Of a stretch of 64,000 nucleotides of DNA, positions 56,748 through 64,000 are shown piece by piece. The position numbers and the translations under genes are program-made. The stretch lies in contig JAXMGQ010000025.1 of the NCBI GenBank assembly GCA_046347195.1, forward strand, positions 1 to 64,000, written 5' to 3'. This DNA is from TMP-86 sp046347195 (GTDB lineage Bacteria; Pseudomonadota; Gammaproteobacteria; Steroidobacterales; Steroidobacteraceae). Position 1 is the first letter of the stretch. Each line of letters begins with the position of its first letter. The notes under the pieces were generated by a model. That model was given only the letters and a program-made list of their open reading frames with translations, did not search any database and was not told the origin of the DNA.

Positions 56748-57551
56748 ATGCTCGACGCCGCCCTCATCGCCGATCTTGCGCGCCAGTTGAGGCAGGCGCG
56801 GCGCACGCGCACTCAGCTGCGGCATTTCTCGCGCCAGTTCCCGCAGATGACCATCGAGGACGGCTATGCCATCCAGCGCGAGTGGGTGAAGCTGGAACTC
56901 GCCGAAGGGCGCACCATCCGCGGCCGCAAGATCGGCCTGACTTCGCGGGCCATGCAGCAGGCCTCGCAGATCACCGAGCCCGACTATGCGCCGCTGATGG
57001 ACGACATGTTCTTCGAGACCGGCCAGGACATACCGGTCGAGCGGTTCATCGCGCCGCGCGTGGAGGTGGAACTCGCCTTCGTGCTGAATCGGCCGCTGAA
57101 GGGGCCGGGGGTGACGCTGTTCGACGTGCTGTCCGCCACCGAGTACGTGACGCCGGCGCTGGAGATCATCGATGCGCGCATCGAGCAGTTCGACCGTGAC
57201 ACCAAGCAGATGCGCAAGGTGTTCGACACCATCGCGGATTTCGCGGCCAATGCGGGCATCGTCACCGGCGGCCGTCCCGCGCGGCCCGACGCCGTGGACC
57301 TGCGCTGGGCGGGTGCCATGCTCTTCAAGAACGGCGTGATCGAGGAGACGGGCCTCGCGGCCGCGGTGCTCAACCATCCGGCCACGGGCGTGGCCTGGCT
57401 CGCCAACAAGATCGCACCGTACGGCGAGCAGCTCCGGGCGGGCGACCTCGTGCTCGCCGGTTCCTTCACGCGGCCCACCACCGCGCAACGGGGCGATGTG
57501 CTGCACGCGGACTATGGTCCGCTGGGCGCCATTTCCTTCCGGTTCGTGTAA
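56748..57551 (+). CDS. hpaH: 2-oxo-hept-4-ene-1,7-dioate hydratase
   Basis: 267 residues of the MhpD/HpaH family: IQREWVKLELAEGRTIRGRKIGLTS-type N-terminal segment, EPDYAPLMDDMFF, PRVEVELAFVLNRPL (metal-binding Glu residues), ALEIIDARIEQFD, and DVLHADYGPLGAI at the end. It adds water to the dienoate before aldol cleavage. It starts 2 bp after the hpaF stop. Confidence 0.93.
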   Translation: MLDAALIADLARQLRQARRTRTQLRHFSRQFPQMTIEDGYAIQREWVKLELAEGRTIRGRKIGLTSRAMQQASQITEPDYAPLMDDMFFETGQDIPVERFIAPRVEVELAFVLNRPLKGPGVTLFDVLSATEYVTPALEIIDARIEQFDRDTKQMRKVFDTIADFAANAGIVTGGRPARPDAVDLRWAGAMLFKNGVIEETGLAAAVLNHPATGVAWLANKIAPYGEQLRAGDLVLAGSFTRPTTAQRGDVLHADYGPLGAISFRFV

Positions 57552-57562
57552 CCTCCCCGCGC

Positions 57563-58360
57563 ATGCAGGCATCGCCGAACCTCTTCAAGCAGCGACTCAT
57601 CGCCGGCCAGCGCCAGCTGGGCCTCTGGTCCGCGCTCGCCGACCCCTACGCCATCGAGATCCTCGCCAACGCGGGATACGACTGGATCCTCATCGACAAC
57701 GAACACGCGCCCAACGACGTGCGCAGCACGCTCGCGCAGCTCCAGGTGCTGGCCGGCTATCCGGTGCAGGCGGCGGTGCGCATTCCCTCGCACGATCCGG
57801 CCCTCATCAAGCGCTATCTCGACATCGGCGTGCAGAACCTGCTGGTGCCGATGGTGGACAGCGCCGAGCAGGCCCGGGCCATCGTCGCCGCCGTGCGCTA
57901 TCCGCCGCGCGGCATCCGCGGGGTCGGCAGCGCGCTGGCCCGGGCCTCGCGCTGGAACCGCATCGACGGCTACCTCAGCGGCGCCGACGAAGGCATCTGC
58001 CTCATGTTGCAGGTGGAGTCCGTGGCCGGTCTCGCAGCGCTCGCCGACATCGCCGCCGTCGAGGGCGTGGATGGCGTGTTCTTCGGGCCGGCGGACCTGG
58101 CGGGGTCCATGGGTCACCTCGGCCAGCCCGAGCATCCGGACGTGCTCGAGGCCATGCGTGAGGGCATGCGCACCGTGGTCCGCGCCGGCAAGGCCGCCGG
58201 CACGCTGAGCGCGCAGCCGCAGCGCGCGCGCGAGTACCTCGAGGTGGGTGCGACCTTCGTCGCGGTGGGCTCGGACACCACGCTCCTGCTGCGCGCCGCG
58301 AGCGACCTGCTCGCGCAGTTCACCGGCGCTGCGCCCGCCAAGACTTCCGGCGTCTACTGA
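57563..58360 (+). CDS. hpaI: 4-hydroxy-2-oxo-heptane-1,7-dioate aldolase
   Basis: 265 residues of the class II HpcH/HpaI family: GYDWILIDNEHAPNDVRS (catalytic His), VGVQNLLVPMVDSAEQAR-like barrel strand, GIRGVGSALARASRWNR and GVDGVFFGPADLAGSMGH (metal ligand Asp region). It gives succinate semialdehyde plus pyruvate. It is the last hpa gene of the operon; no succinate-semialdehyde dehydrogenase, transporter or HpaBC monooxygenase is present. Confidence 0.94.
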   Translation: MQASPNLFKQRLIAGQRQLGLWSALADPYAIEILANAGYDWILIDNEHAPNDVRSTLAQLQVLAGYPVQAAVRIPSHDPALIKRYLDIGVQNLLVPMVDSAEQARAIVAAVRYPPRGIRGVGSALARASRWNRIDGYLSGADEGICLMLQVESVAGLAALADIAAVEGVDGVFFGPADLAGSMGHLGQPEHPDVLEAMREGMRTVVRAGKAAGTLSAQPQRAREYLEVGATFVAVGSDTTLLLRAASDLLAQFTGAAPAKTSGVY

Positions 58361-60733
58361 TTGAAGCGCGCGCTGGCCATCGCGGCCGTGGCGCTGGTGG
58401 GTCTCGCCGCGCTGGCCGCGGCGGGCGCTTGGCTCGCGTTGCGGGCAAGCCTGCCCGAGCTCGATGGCGAGCAGGCGATCGCGGGCCTGTCGGCCGGCGC
58501 GACACTGCAGCGGGACGATCACGGTGTTGCGACGCTGACCGCCGCCACGCGCGCCGACCTGGCGCGGGCGCTGGGCTTCGCGCATGCCCAGGACCGCTTC
58601 TTCCAGATGGACCTGCAGCGGCGCGCGGCAGCCGGCGAGCTGGCCGAACTGCTCGGTCCCTCGCTGCTGGAGCTCGATGTGTCGCTGCGACGGCATCGCT
58701 TCCGCGCGGTGGCCGCGACGGTGGCGGCCAGCCTGCCCGCCGATCATCGCGGCCTGCTCGCGGCATATGCCGAAGGGGTCAACGCGGGACTGGCCTCGCT
58801 GCGCGGCCGGCCGTGGGAATACTGGCTGCTGGGCCAGGCACCGCGCGCCTGGCGCGTCGAGGACAGCATCCTGTGCGTGCAGGCGATGTTCCTGCAGCTC
58901 CAGGATCCCACCGGACACGGCCTGCTGCAGCGGGGACTGCTGCGCGAGTCATTGCCCGGCGCGGCCACCGATTTCCTGCTCTCCGGCGCCCCGGAGTGGG
59001 AAGCGGCCGTCGATGGCACGCCGCGACCGGAAGTCACGCTTCCGACGCCGGCGCAGTTCGACCTGAGGGCGCACCCCGAATGGCCGTCTTCGCTCCCCGA
59101 CACCGTCCGGCGCCAGCAGGGCGGGCTCGGCAGCAACAACTGGGCGGTGGCGGGTACGCGCACCGCCAGCGGCGCGGCGCTGGTGGCCAACGACATGCAC
59201 CTGGGATTGCGGGTACCGGTGATCTGGTATCGCGCCCGGCTCGTGCAGCCGGGCGCGCAAGGATTCGAGGCCACTGGCGTGACCCTGCCCGGAACGCCGC
59301 TCGTGGTGGTGGGCAGCAACGGGCACCTCGCCTGGGGATTCACCAACAGCTACGGCGAGTACGAATCGGTGATCCGCCTGGTGCCGGGTGCGCAACCCGG
59401 CCAGTACCTCACGGCGGCGGGCCCGGTGTCCCTCCAGTACGTGGAGGAGGTCATCCACGTGAAGGGGGGTGCGTCACGCACGCTGAAGGTGGCGCTGACG
59501 CCCTGGGGACCGGTCATGGGCGAAGACTGGGAGGGCAAGCCTTACGTGCTGGCCTGGAGTGCGCAGGAGCCCGCGGCGCTCAATCTCGAGCTCATCCGGC
59601 TCGAGCGCTCGCGCAACATCGCCGACGCGTTGCAGGCCGCATCCGGATTCGGCATCCCGGCCCAGAACCTGATGCTGGGTGATGCCGGCGGCCACATCGC
59701 CTGGACCATCGGCGGCCGCATTCCGCTGCGAACGGGCGATGCGGGAATGCCGCAGCGATCGGACGATGCGCACGTGGGATTCGGCGGATGGGCCACCGCC
59801 GAGCAACAGCCCCGGGTCGTGGATCCGCCGGAAGGGCTGCTGTGGTCGGCCAATGCACGGGTGGTGGGCGGGGAGTCGCAGGCGCTGCTCGGCGATGGCG
59901 GCATGGATCGTGGAGCGCGCGCCGGACAGATCCATGCGGACCTGGCCGCCGCGCCGTTGCCCGTGACGGAAGATGCGAGCCTGTCGGTGCAGCTCGATGA
60001 CCGCGCCCGGTTCCTCGAGCGCTGGCGCGACCTGCTGCTCGGGCTCCTCGGGCGTCTGCCGGCGGCGCAGGCCGGCGCACATGCCCCGTCGGCGCAGGTG
60101 TTGCGGCAGTGGAGCGATCACGCGCGACCCGATGATGCGGGATACCGGCTCATCGCCGCATTCCGCGCGCAGGTCGAGGCGCGCGTCTTCTACATGCTGA
60201 TCGCACCGGCGCGGCAGCGAGCGCCGCACTTCGATTTCGAGATCCCCAGTGCCTTCGAGGGTCCCTTGTGGCGCATGGTCAGCCAGCGGCCTCGACACCT
60301 GCTCGCGCCGCGCTACGCGGACTGGGATGCGTTGCTGCTGGAAGCGCTGCTCGCGAGCGAGCGGCCGGGCGATCACTGCGTGTCGGTGACGGGCTGTCCC
60401 TGGGGTCGTGTGAACGAGGTGAGGATCCGCCATCCGCTGTCGGGCGCGCTGCCCGGGCTCTCCGGCCTGCTCGACATGCCGGTGGTGCGGGTGCCCGGCG
60501 GACGTGAGGACATGCCGCGGGTGCAGGGTCCGGATTTCGGCGCGTCAGAGCGTTTCAGTGTCTCGCCGGGCCACGAATCGGCAGGCTATTTCCACATGCC
60601 GGGCGGCCAGAGCGGCCATCCGCTCTCGCCCTGGTCCCGCTCGGATTTCGATGCCTGGGCGTCGGGCCGGCCCGAGCCCTTCCTTCCCGGCACGGCTCGC
60701 CACACGCTCAGGCTGGTGCCGGCCGCGCGCTGA
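58361..60733 (+). CDS. Penicillin acylase family Ntn-hydrolase (acylase, possibly AHL acylase)
   Basis: 790 residues. A hydrophobic N-terminal segment (AIAAVALVGLAALAAAGAWL) acts as signal or anchor; the alpha chain carries HAQDRFFQMDLQRR; the self-cleavage point is Gly-Ser258 in GGLGSNNWAV, where Ser258 becomes the N-terminal nucleophile. Further motifs are ANDMHLGLRVPVIWY and HLAWGFTNSYGE. Family members cleave amides of penicillins, acyl-homoserine lactones or other N-acyl compounds. The start is TTG immediately after the hpaI stop, so it is coupled to the hpa operon, perhaps to free a phenylacetyl-type acid from an amide. That role is inference. Confidence 0.9.
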   Translation: MKRALAIAAVALVGLAALAAAGAWLALRASLPELDGEQAIAGLSAGATLQRDDHGVATLTAATRADLARALGFAHAQDRFFQMDLQRRAAAGELAELLGPSLLELDVSLRRHRFRAVAATVAASLPADHRGLLAAYAEGVNAGLASLRGRPWEYWLLGQAPRAWRVEDSILCVQAMFLQLQDPTGHGLLQRGLLRESLPGAATDFLLSGAPEWEAAVDGTPRPEVTLPTPAQFDLRAHPEWPSSLPDTVRRQQGGLGSNNWAVAGTRTASGAALVANDMHLGLRVPVIWYRARLVQPGAQGFEATGVTLPGTPLVVVGSNGHLAWGFTNSYGEYESVIRLVPGAQPGQYLTAAGPVSLQYVEEVIHVKGGASRTLKVALTPWGPVMGEDWEGKPYVLAWSAQEPAALNLELIRLERSRNIADALQAASGFGIPAQNLMLGDAGGHIAWTIGGRIPLRTGDAGMPQRSDDAHVGFGGWATAEQQPRVVDPPEGLLWSANARVVGGESQALLGDGGMDRGARAGQIHADLAAAPLPVTEDASLSVQLDDRARFLERWRDLLLGLLGRLPAAQAGAHAPSAQVLRQWSDHARPDDAGYRLIAAFRAQVEARVFYMLIAPARQRAPHFDFEIPSAFEGPLWRMVSQRPRHLLAPRYADWDALLLEALLASERPGDHCVSVTGCPWGRVNEVRIRHPLSGALPGLSGLLDMPVVRVPGGREDMPRVQGPDFGASERFSVSPGHESAGYFHMPGGQSGHPLSPWSRSDFDAWASGRPEPFLPGTARHTLRLVPAAR

Positions 60734-60744
60734 CGCGCAGCGGA

Positions 60745-62820
60745 TCAGGCGGCGCTTTCCTTCACGTCGGACAGTTCGGCGCCCGCATCCGGGTCGATCA
60801 GGAACAGCTTGTCCTTGGGCGCGATGGTCTTGCCCATCTCGATGATGCGGTCCCAGTCGCCGGCCGTGAGCACGTCGCGATCGCGCGCCAGGAGCTTGGC
60901 CACTTCGAGGAAGGACGCCTGGTTGGCGAAGGCCGTAGCGTAGTACAGCTCCAGCAGCTTCATCTTGAGCTCGCGTCGATGCGGCTCGCGGTCGATGGCC
61001 GCGCGCAGCACGTCGATCACGCTCTTGCGGCGCTCGACGAAGTGCATTTCCTGCGTGGGCGCATGCAGGTCGCCGGACACGGTCACGTGCTGCGCGGTGC
61101 GCTCGAGGTCGACGACGTTCTCGTCCCGATGCAGGGCGAGGGTCGCATCCAGCGTGAGGTTGGTGGTGGTGTCACCGGTGGGCTTGAGTTCCAGGGTATC
61201 CTCCTCGTCGAGATCGGCCACCACTTCGGCGGCATGATCCAGGGGTGCGGGCGGTTTCCCCGCCGGCATCGCGGGTGCACTGGCCATCGCCGGCACGGCC
61301 GCCGGAGCCGGGCCCTGCGCGGCCGGTGCGGCGTTGACCGGCACTGGCGGCGCCGGAGCATGGCCGTCCGTCGTCTCCACGGTGGGGGACGGCGAGTCGG
61401 CTGCAGCGGGCGCGGCCTTCGGTGCGGGACGACGCCGTTCGCCGCGCCGCGCCCACATCAGCCACAACGCACCCATCAGTGCACCGCCGAAGCCCGCGGC
61501 CGGGAGGAAGCGAAGCGTCGATGGGGCGGCTGCGTGATGTGCGCGAGCCTCGGCGGGCAGCGGGACGGCCACCGGCGCAGCGCCCCGGCCTTCCGCGAGC
61601 TGGCGATTCAGGTCGCGGATCCGGGCGTTGTCGCGCTCGATCCGTTCGCGCATCTCGCGCAGGGACTGCTCCAGTCCCTGCACGCGCTGCGTGAGTTCGG
61701 AGGTTTCATCGTTGCCTTGCGCGGCGGCAGGGGTGGCCATCGCCGTGACGGCTTCGGCACCGGGTGCGGCGGCGGTGCGCGGTTCGACCGCCACGCGCTC
61801 CGGTTCGGGCGATTCCACGGGGCTTGCGGGTGAGGCAGGCCGCTCAACGGCCAGCGGGGGCCGGCCGGCCAGCCGCCACGCCGACATCTGCGCGCGGTAT
61901 TCGCGGTTCACCTCGTACTGCGAGGGCGCGGCGAGCTCGGCCGCCTCGGGCACCCGAAGCATCACATCCACGCGCAGGCGGTTGATGTTGCCCTCGAAGG
62001 CGGCCGGGTTGGCGCGGAACAGGCCGACCACCATGCGCCGGACCTGTGCGGCCGATCGGGCGCCGAGCTGCCGGGCAATGGCCTGCAGGCTGTCCTTGGG
62101 CTGCACATGGTACGAGGCGGGAACGCTTGAAGTGGCTCCAGAAGTGAACCCCGAAAGGGCCTCTGACGGGACCTCCGACGAAATCTCCGACGGGACCTTC
62201 GAAGTCTCCCCCGAGGACTCCTCCGACGGGGCGGTCGCGGCATCGATCACCGGCGACGCGGCAGGCTGCGATGGCTCCGCGGCTTGCGAAGGCGCGGGCG
62301 TGGGCGGCGACACCGTCGTGGGTGCCGCGACGGGAATCGGTGTCGGCGGCAGCACCGCCGCGGGTGCCGCGACAGGGGCCGGCGCGGGCACCGAGGCAGG
62401 CGCACTCGCGCGTGCCGTGAGGGGAGCGGGCGGATCGAGCAGCAGCGAGAACTGGCGCAGCAGGGTTCCACCCGGCCAGCGGAGCTGGATCACGAGATCG
62501 ACCAGCGGTTCGGTGAAGCTCTCCGTCGATTGCAGGCGAAGCACCGGCCGCTGCTGCCCGTCGCGCTCGATCTGCAAACGGGTGCTGGCGAGGAATGCCG
62601 GACGGTCCGCGCCGAATCGCTGGAAGTCGTCGCGGCTGGCGATGGCAGCCTGCAGCGAGTTCAGCTCCTGATCGCTTGCACCGAAGATGTCGATGTGCGC
62701 GGAGAGGGGCTGGTTCAGGTTGGAGTCGACGTGGATCTCGCCCAGGCCCAATGCCTGCGATGCGCCGGGGGCGGAGAGCGCCATGGTCAGCAGCAGCGGG
62801 TAGGAACCCCTCGACATCAT
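60745..62820 (-). CDS. FimV/HubP-like LysM-domain protein
   Basis: 691 residues: signal peptide (YPLLLTMALSAPGASQALG), the FimV N-terminal domain (GEIHVDSNLNQPLSAHIDIF), a Pro/Ala-rich linker with degenerate repeats, a LysM domain (SYHVQPKDSLQAIARQLGAR), a coiled coil (VQGLEQSLREMRERIERDNA), a membrane helix (FGGALMGALWLMWARR), and the C-terminal FimV-type domain (REPHRRELKMKLLELYYA). In gammaproteobacteria FimV organises the cell pole and type IV pili. GGAG is 3-6 nt before ATGs at 62820 and 62817; the ATG at 62874 is less likely because it buries the signal. Confidence 0.88.
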   Translation of the reverse strand: MMSRGSYPLLLTMALSAPGASQALGLGEIHVDSNLNQPLSAHIDIFGASDQELNSLQAAIASRDDFQRFGADRPAFLASTRLQIERDGQQRPVLRLQSTESFTEPLVDLVIQLRWPGGTLLRQFSLLLDPPAPLTARASAPASVPAPAPVAAPAAVLPPTPIPVAAPTTVSPPTPAPSQAAEPSQPAASPVIDAATAPSEESSGETSKVPSEISSEVPSEALSGFTSGATSSVPASYHVQPKDSLQAIARQLGARSAAQVRRMVVGLFRANPAAFEGNINRLRVDVMLRVPEAAELAAPSQYEVNREYRAQMSAWRLAGRPPLAVERPASPASPVESPEPERVAVEPRTAAAPGAEAVTAMATPAAAQGNDETSELTQRVQGLEQSLREMRERIERDNARIRDLNRQLAEGRGAAPVAVPLPAEARAHHAAAPSTLRFLPAAGFGGALMGALWLMWARRGERRRPAPKAAPAAADSPSPTVETTDGHAPAPPVPVNAAPAAQGPAPAAVPAMASAPAMPAGKPPAPLDHAAEVVADLDEEDTLELKPTGDTTTNLTLDATLALHRDENVVDLERTAQHVTVSGDLHAPTQEMHFVERRKSVIDVLRAAIDREPHRRELKMKLLELYYATAFANQASFLEVAKLLARDRDVLTAGDWDRIIEMGKTIAPKDKLFLIDPDAGAELSDVKESAA

Positions 62821-63091
62821 CAGCTCCGAAGAATGTGTGCCCGCACCCCCGATGGATGCCCGGCGGGAATTCATGCTAGGACAGGGTCCTCACGGGCGAT
62901 GGTGCATGCGTTGCAGATTTCGAAGCTGGCAGGTGGCCAGGGAACCCCGGATGTGCCGGGCCGTGGTGAAAATGTGAACCAGCGCATGGTGGCAGGCGCG
63001 CATCGCGAAGGGCAAAGCCCGCCGGTACCCTGCCGTGCGCTTTCGAAGACGTCGTGTTTGGTTTTGAACCGGCATCGGTTATCGTGAACCG
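62821..63091. other. Divergent intergenic region without a recognisable gene
   Basis: 271 bp between the FimV-like gene and the oxidoreductase. It contains a small CCCGG/CCGGG hairpin (near 62943-62962) but no gene, terminator or confident promoter. Both flanking genes must be driven from here. Confidence 0.6.
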
Positions 63092-64000
63092 ATGGGTGCC
63101 AGTACGCCGGTGTCGGCGCAATACGATGCCATCATCATCGGCTCCGGCCACAACGGGCTGGTCTGCGGCGCCTACCTCGCGAAGGCGGGGCTGAAGACCC
63201 TGGTGCTCGAGCGCCGCCCGCTCATCGGCGGCGCCTCGGTCACCGAGGAGATCGTGCCGGGATACCGCGCCTCACGTTTCTCCTACGTGATGAGCCTGCT
63301 GCACCCGCGGGTCATCCGCGACCTCGAGCTGCGCTCGTTCGGGCTGACCGTGCTGCCGGCCAACGACCTGTTCTGTCCCCTCGGTGGGGATGACTACATC
63401 GTCTTCAGCGATGACCAGGACAAGCTGCTGAAGGAGTTCGCGCGTTTCTCGCCGCGCGATGCCGCGGCCTATCCCGCGTTCAACCGGCAACTGCAGGAGT
63501 CCGCCGCGCTCATCAGGAAGCTGCTGTTCGAGACACCCGTGGACCCGGTGCGCCGCGACTGGAAGAGTTTTCGCGACACCGCCTCGCTCCTGTGGCGTTA
63601 CCGCCGCATCGGGCGGCAGATGTACCGGATGGTCGACCTGCTGAGCCAGAGTGCCTACGACTACCTGTCGCACTGGTTCGAGAGCGACATCATCAAGTCC
63701 ATCCTCGCCTACTACGCCTCCATCGGCACCTTTGCCGGGCCGCGCTCACCCGGCACGGCCTACGTGATCCTGCACCACCTCATGGGCGAGCACGAGGGCG
63801 CCGGTGGCTGGGGCTTCATCCGCGGCGGCATGGGCGCCATCCCCGCGGCCATCGTCGCTTCCGCGAAGCGTTTCGGGCTCGAGGTACTCACCGATGCACC
63901 GGTGAGCGGGATCCAGGTGATCGATGGCCGCGCGCGCGGTGTCCGCCTCGCCGACGGACGTGAATTCGCGGCGCGCGTGGTGGCCTCCAACGCCACGGCC
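63092..64000 (+). CDS. FAD-dependent oxidoreductase, PYROXD2/phytoene desaturase-like (3' end outside window)
   Basis: The first 303 codons of a gene that continues past the right edge. YDAIIIGSGHNGLVCGAYLA and VLERRPLIGGASVTEE are the FAD-binding opening of the amine oxidase/CrtI superfamily; the segments TAYVILHHLMGEHEGAGGWG and RGGMGAIPAAI match the PYROXD2-like group rather than carotenoid desaturases proper. ATG 63092 has no clear ribosome site. Substrate unknown. Confidence 0.85.
   Translation, partial: MGASTPVSAQYDAIIIGSGHNGLVCGAYLAKAGLKTLVLERRPLIGGASVTEEIVPGYRASRFSYVMSLLHPRVIRDLELRSFGLTVLPANDLFCPLGGDDYIVFSDDQDKLLKEFARFSPRDAAAYPAFNRQLQESAALIRKLLFETPVDPVRRDWKSFRDTASLLWRYRRIGRQMYRMVDLLSQSAYDYLSHWFESDIIKSILAYYASIGTFAGPRSPGTAYVILHHLMGEHEGAGGWGFIRGGMGAIPAAIVASAKRFGLEVLTDAPVSGIQVIDGRARGVRLADGREFAARVVASNATA

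Noticed and set aside
1..64000. CRISPR arrays, tRNA or rRNA genes, phage structural genes
   Set aside because: No regularly spaced repeats, cloverleaf-like sequences, rRNA signatures or phage head/tail proteins were recognised; absence of small RNAs cannot be proved by eye.

Overview
The window looks like chromosomal DNA from a high-GC gammaproteobacterium. Reading by eye it is about two-thirds G+C, almost every gene is G/C-rich at third codon positions, and genes are tightly packed with many ATGA/GTGA overlaps. FimV, a Csu-type pilus operon, a ccoNOQP/ccoGHIS block with hemN, and an hpa meta-cleavage operon under HpaR all fit this. I would guess the Nevskiales/Steroidobacterales, but no rRNA or marker gene here proves it. 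No tRNA, rRNA, CRISPR array or origin was seen.

Layout. (1) 1-9344: an acyl-CoA catabolic locus. A hydantoinase A-type gene and a small partner face a B12-dependent acyl-CoA mutase (large and small subunits), two acyl-CoA ligases and an acyl-CoA dehydrogenase, with a strong promoter at 2291-2319. (2) 9419-10600: an orphan AAA ATPase with an inverted-repeat control region, apparently an acquired islet. (3) 10727-14751: a TonB-dependent receptor gene cut in two by an IS1182-family element, with a CTAG duplication and perfect inverted ends. (4) 14833-25445: a catabolic island with an F420 theme. It holds a reversed-order 3-hydroxyacyl-CoA dehydrogenase/enoyl-CoA hydratase fusion, an F420-type luciferase-like oxidoreductase, a thiolase-like enzyme, a GMC oxidoreductase with a Tat-exported gluconate-dehydrogenase-subunit-3 partner, a MarR-like regulator, and a single polypeptide joining CofC, CofG and CofH. 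A 192-bp hairpin repeat lies between two convergent genes.

(5) 25463-30151: a MarR regulator, a dihaem cytochrome c, a hybrid kinase, a second kinase with a FixJ-like regulator, and an HPF/RaiA-like ribosome-associated protein translationally coupled to that regulator. (6) 30167-40065: the cbb3 oxidase genes ccoNOQP, assembly genes ccoG, ccoH (very short), ccoI and ccoS, a SafE-like membrane protein, and divergent hemN. (7) 40085-46778: an alcohol dehydrogenase, a DUF882 peptidase, a YcbB L,D-transpeptidase, a beta-CASP nuclease, an ornithine cyclodeaminase-like protein and a DAO-family oxidoreductase. (8) 47011-51655: a minimal four-gene spore-coat-U (Csu) chaperone-usher operon and a convergent secreted protein. 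(9) 51757-58360: hpaR and the lower homoprotocatechuate pathway G1-G2-E-(LigA-like)-(LigB-like)-F-H-I. hpaG1 carries a frameshift. (10) 58361-64000: a penicillin-acylase family hydrolase, a FimV-like protein, and the start of a PYROXD2/phytoene-desaturase-like oxidoreductase.

The catabolic parts read as two modules. The left module (mutase, ligases, dehydrogenase, interrupted TonB receptor, beta-oxidation enzymes, F420 oxidoreductase) looks like a pathway for an unusual branched or cyclic acid, with F420 precursor synthesis built into the same locus. The right module opens and degrades a homoprotocatechuate-type catechol, but lacks the upper-pathway monooxygenase. The most novel-looking items are the CofC-CofG-CofH fusion and the acyl-CoA mutase, which lacks several residues normally conserved in methylmalonyl-CoA mutase relatives.
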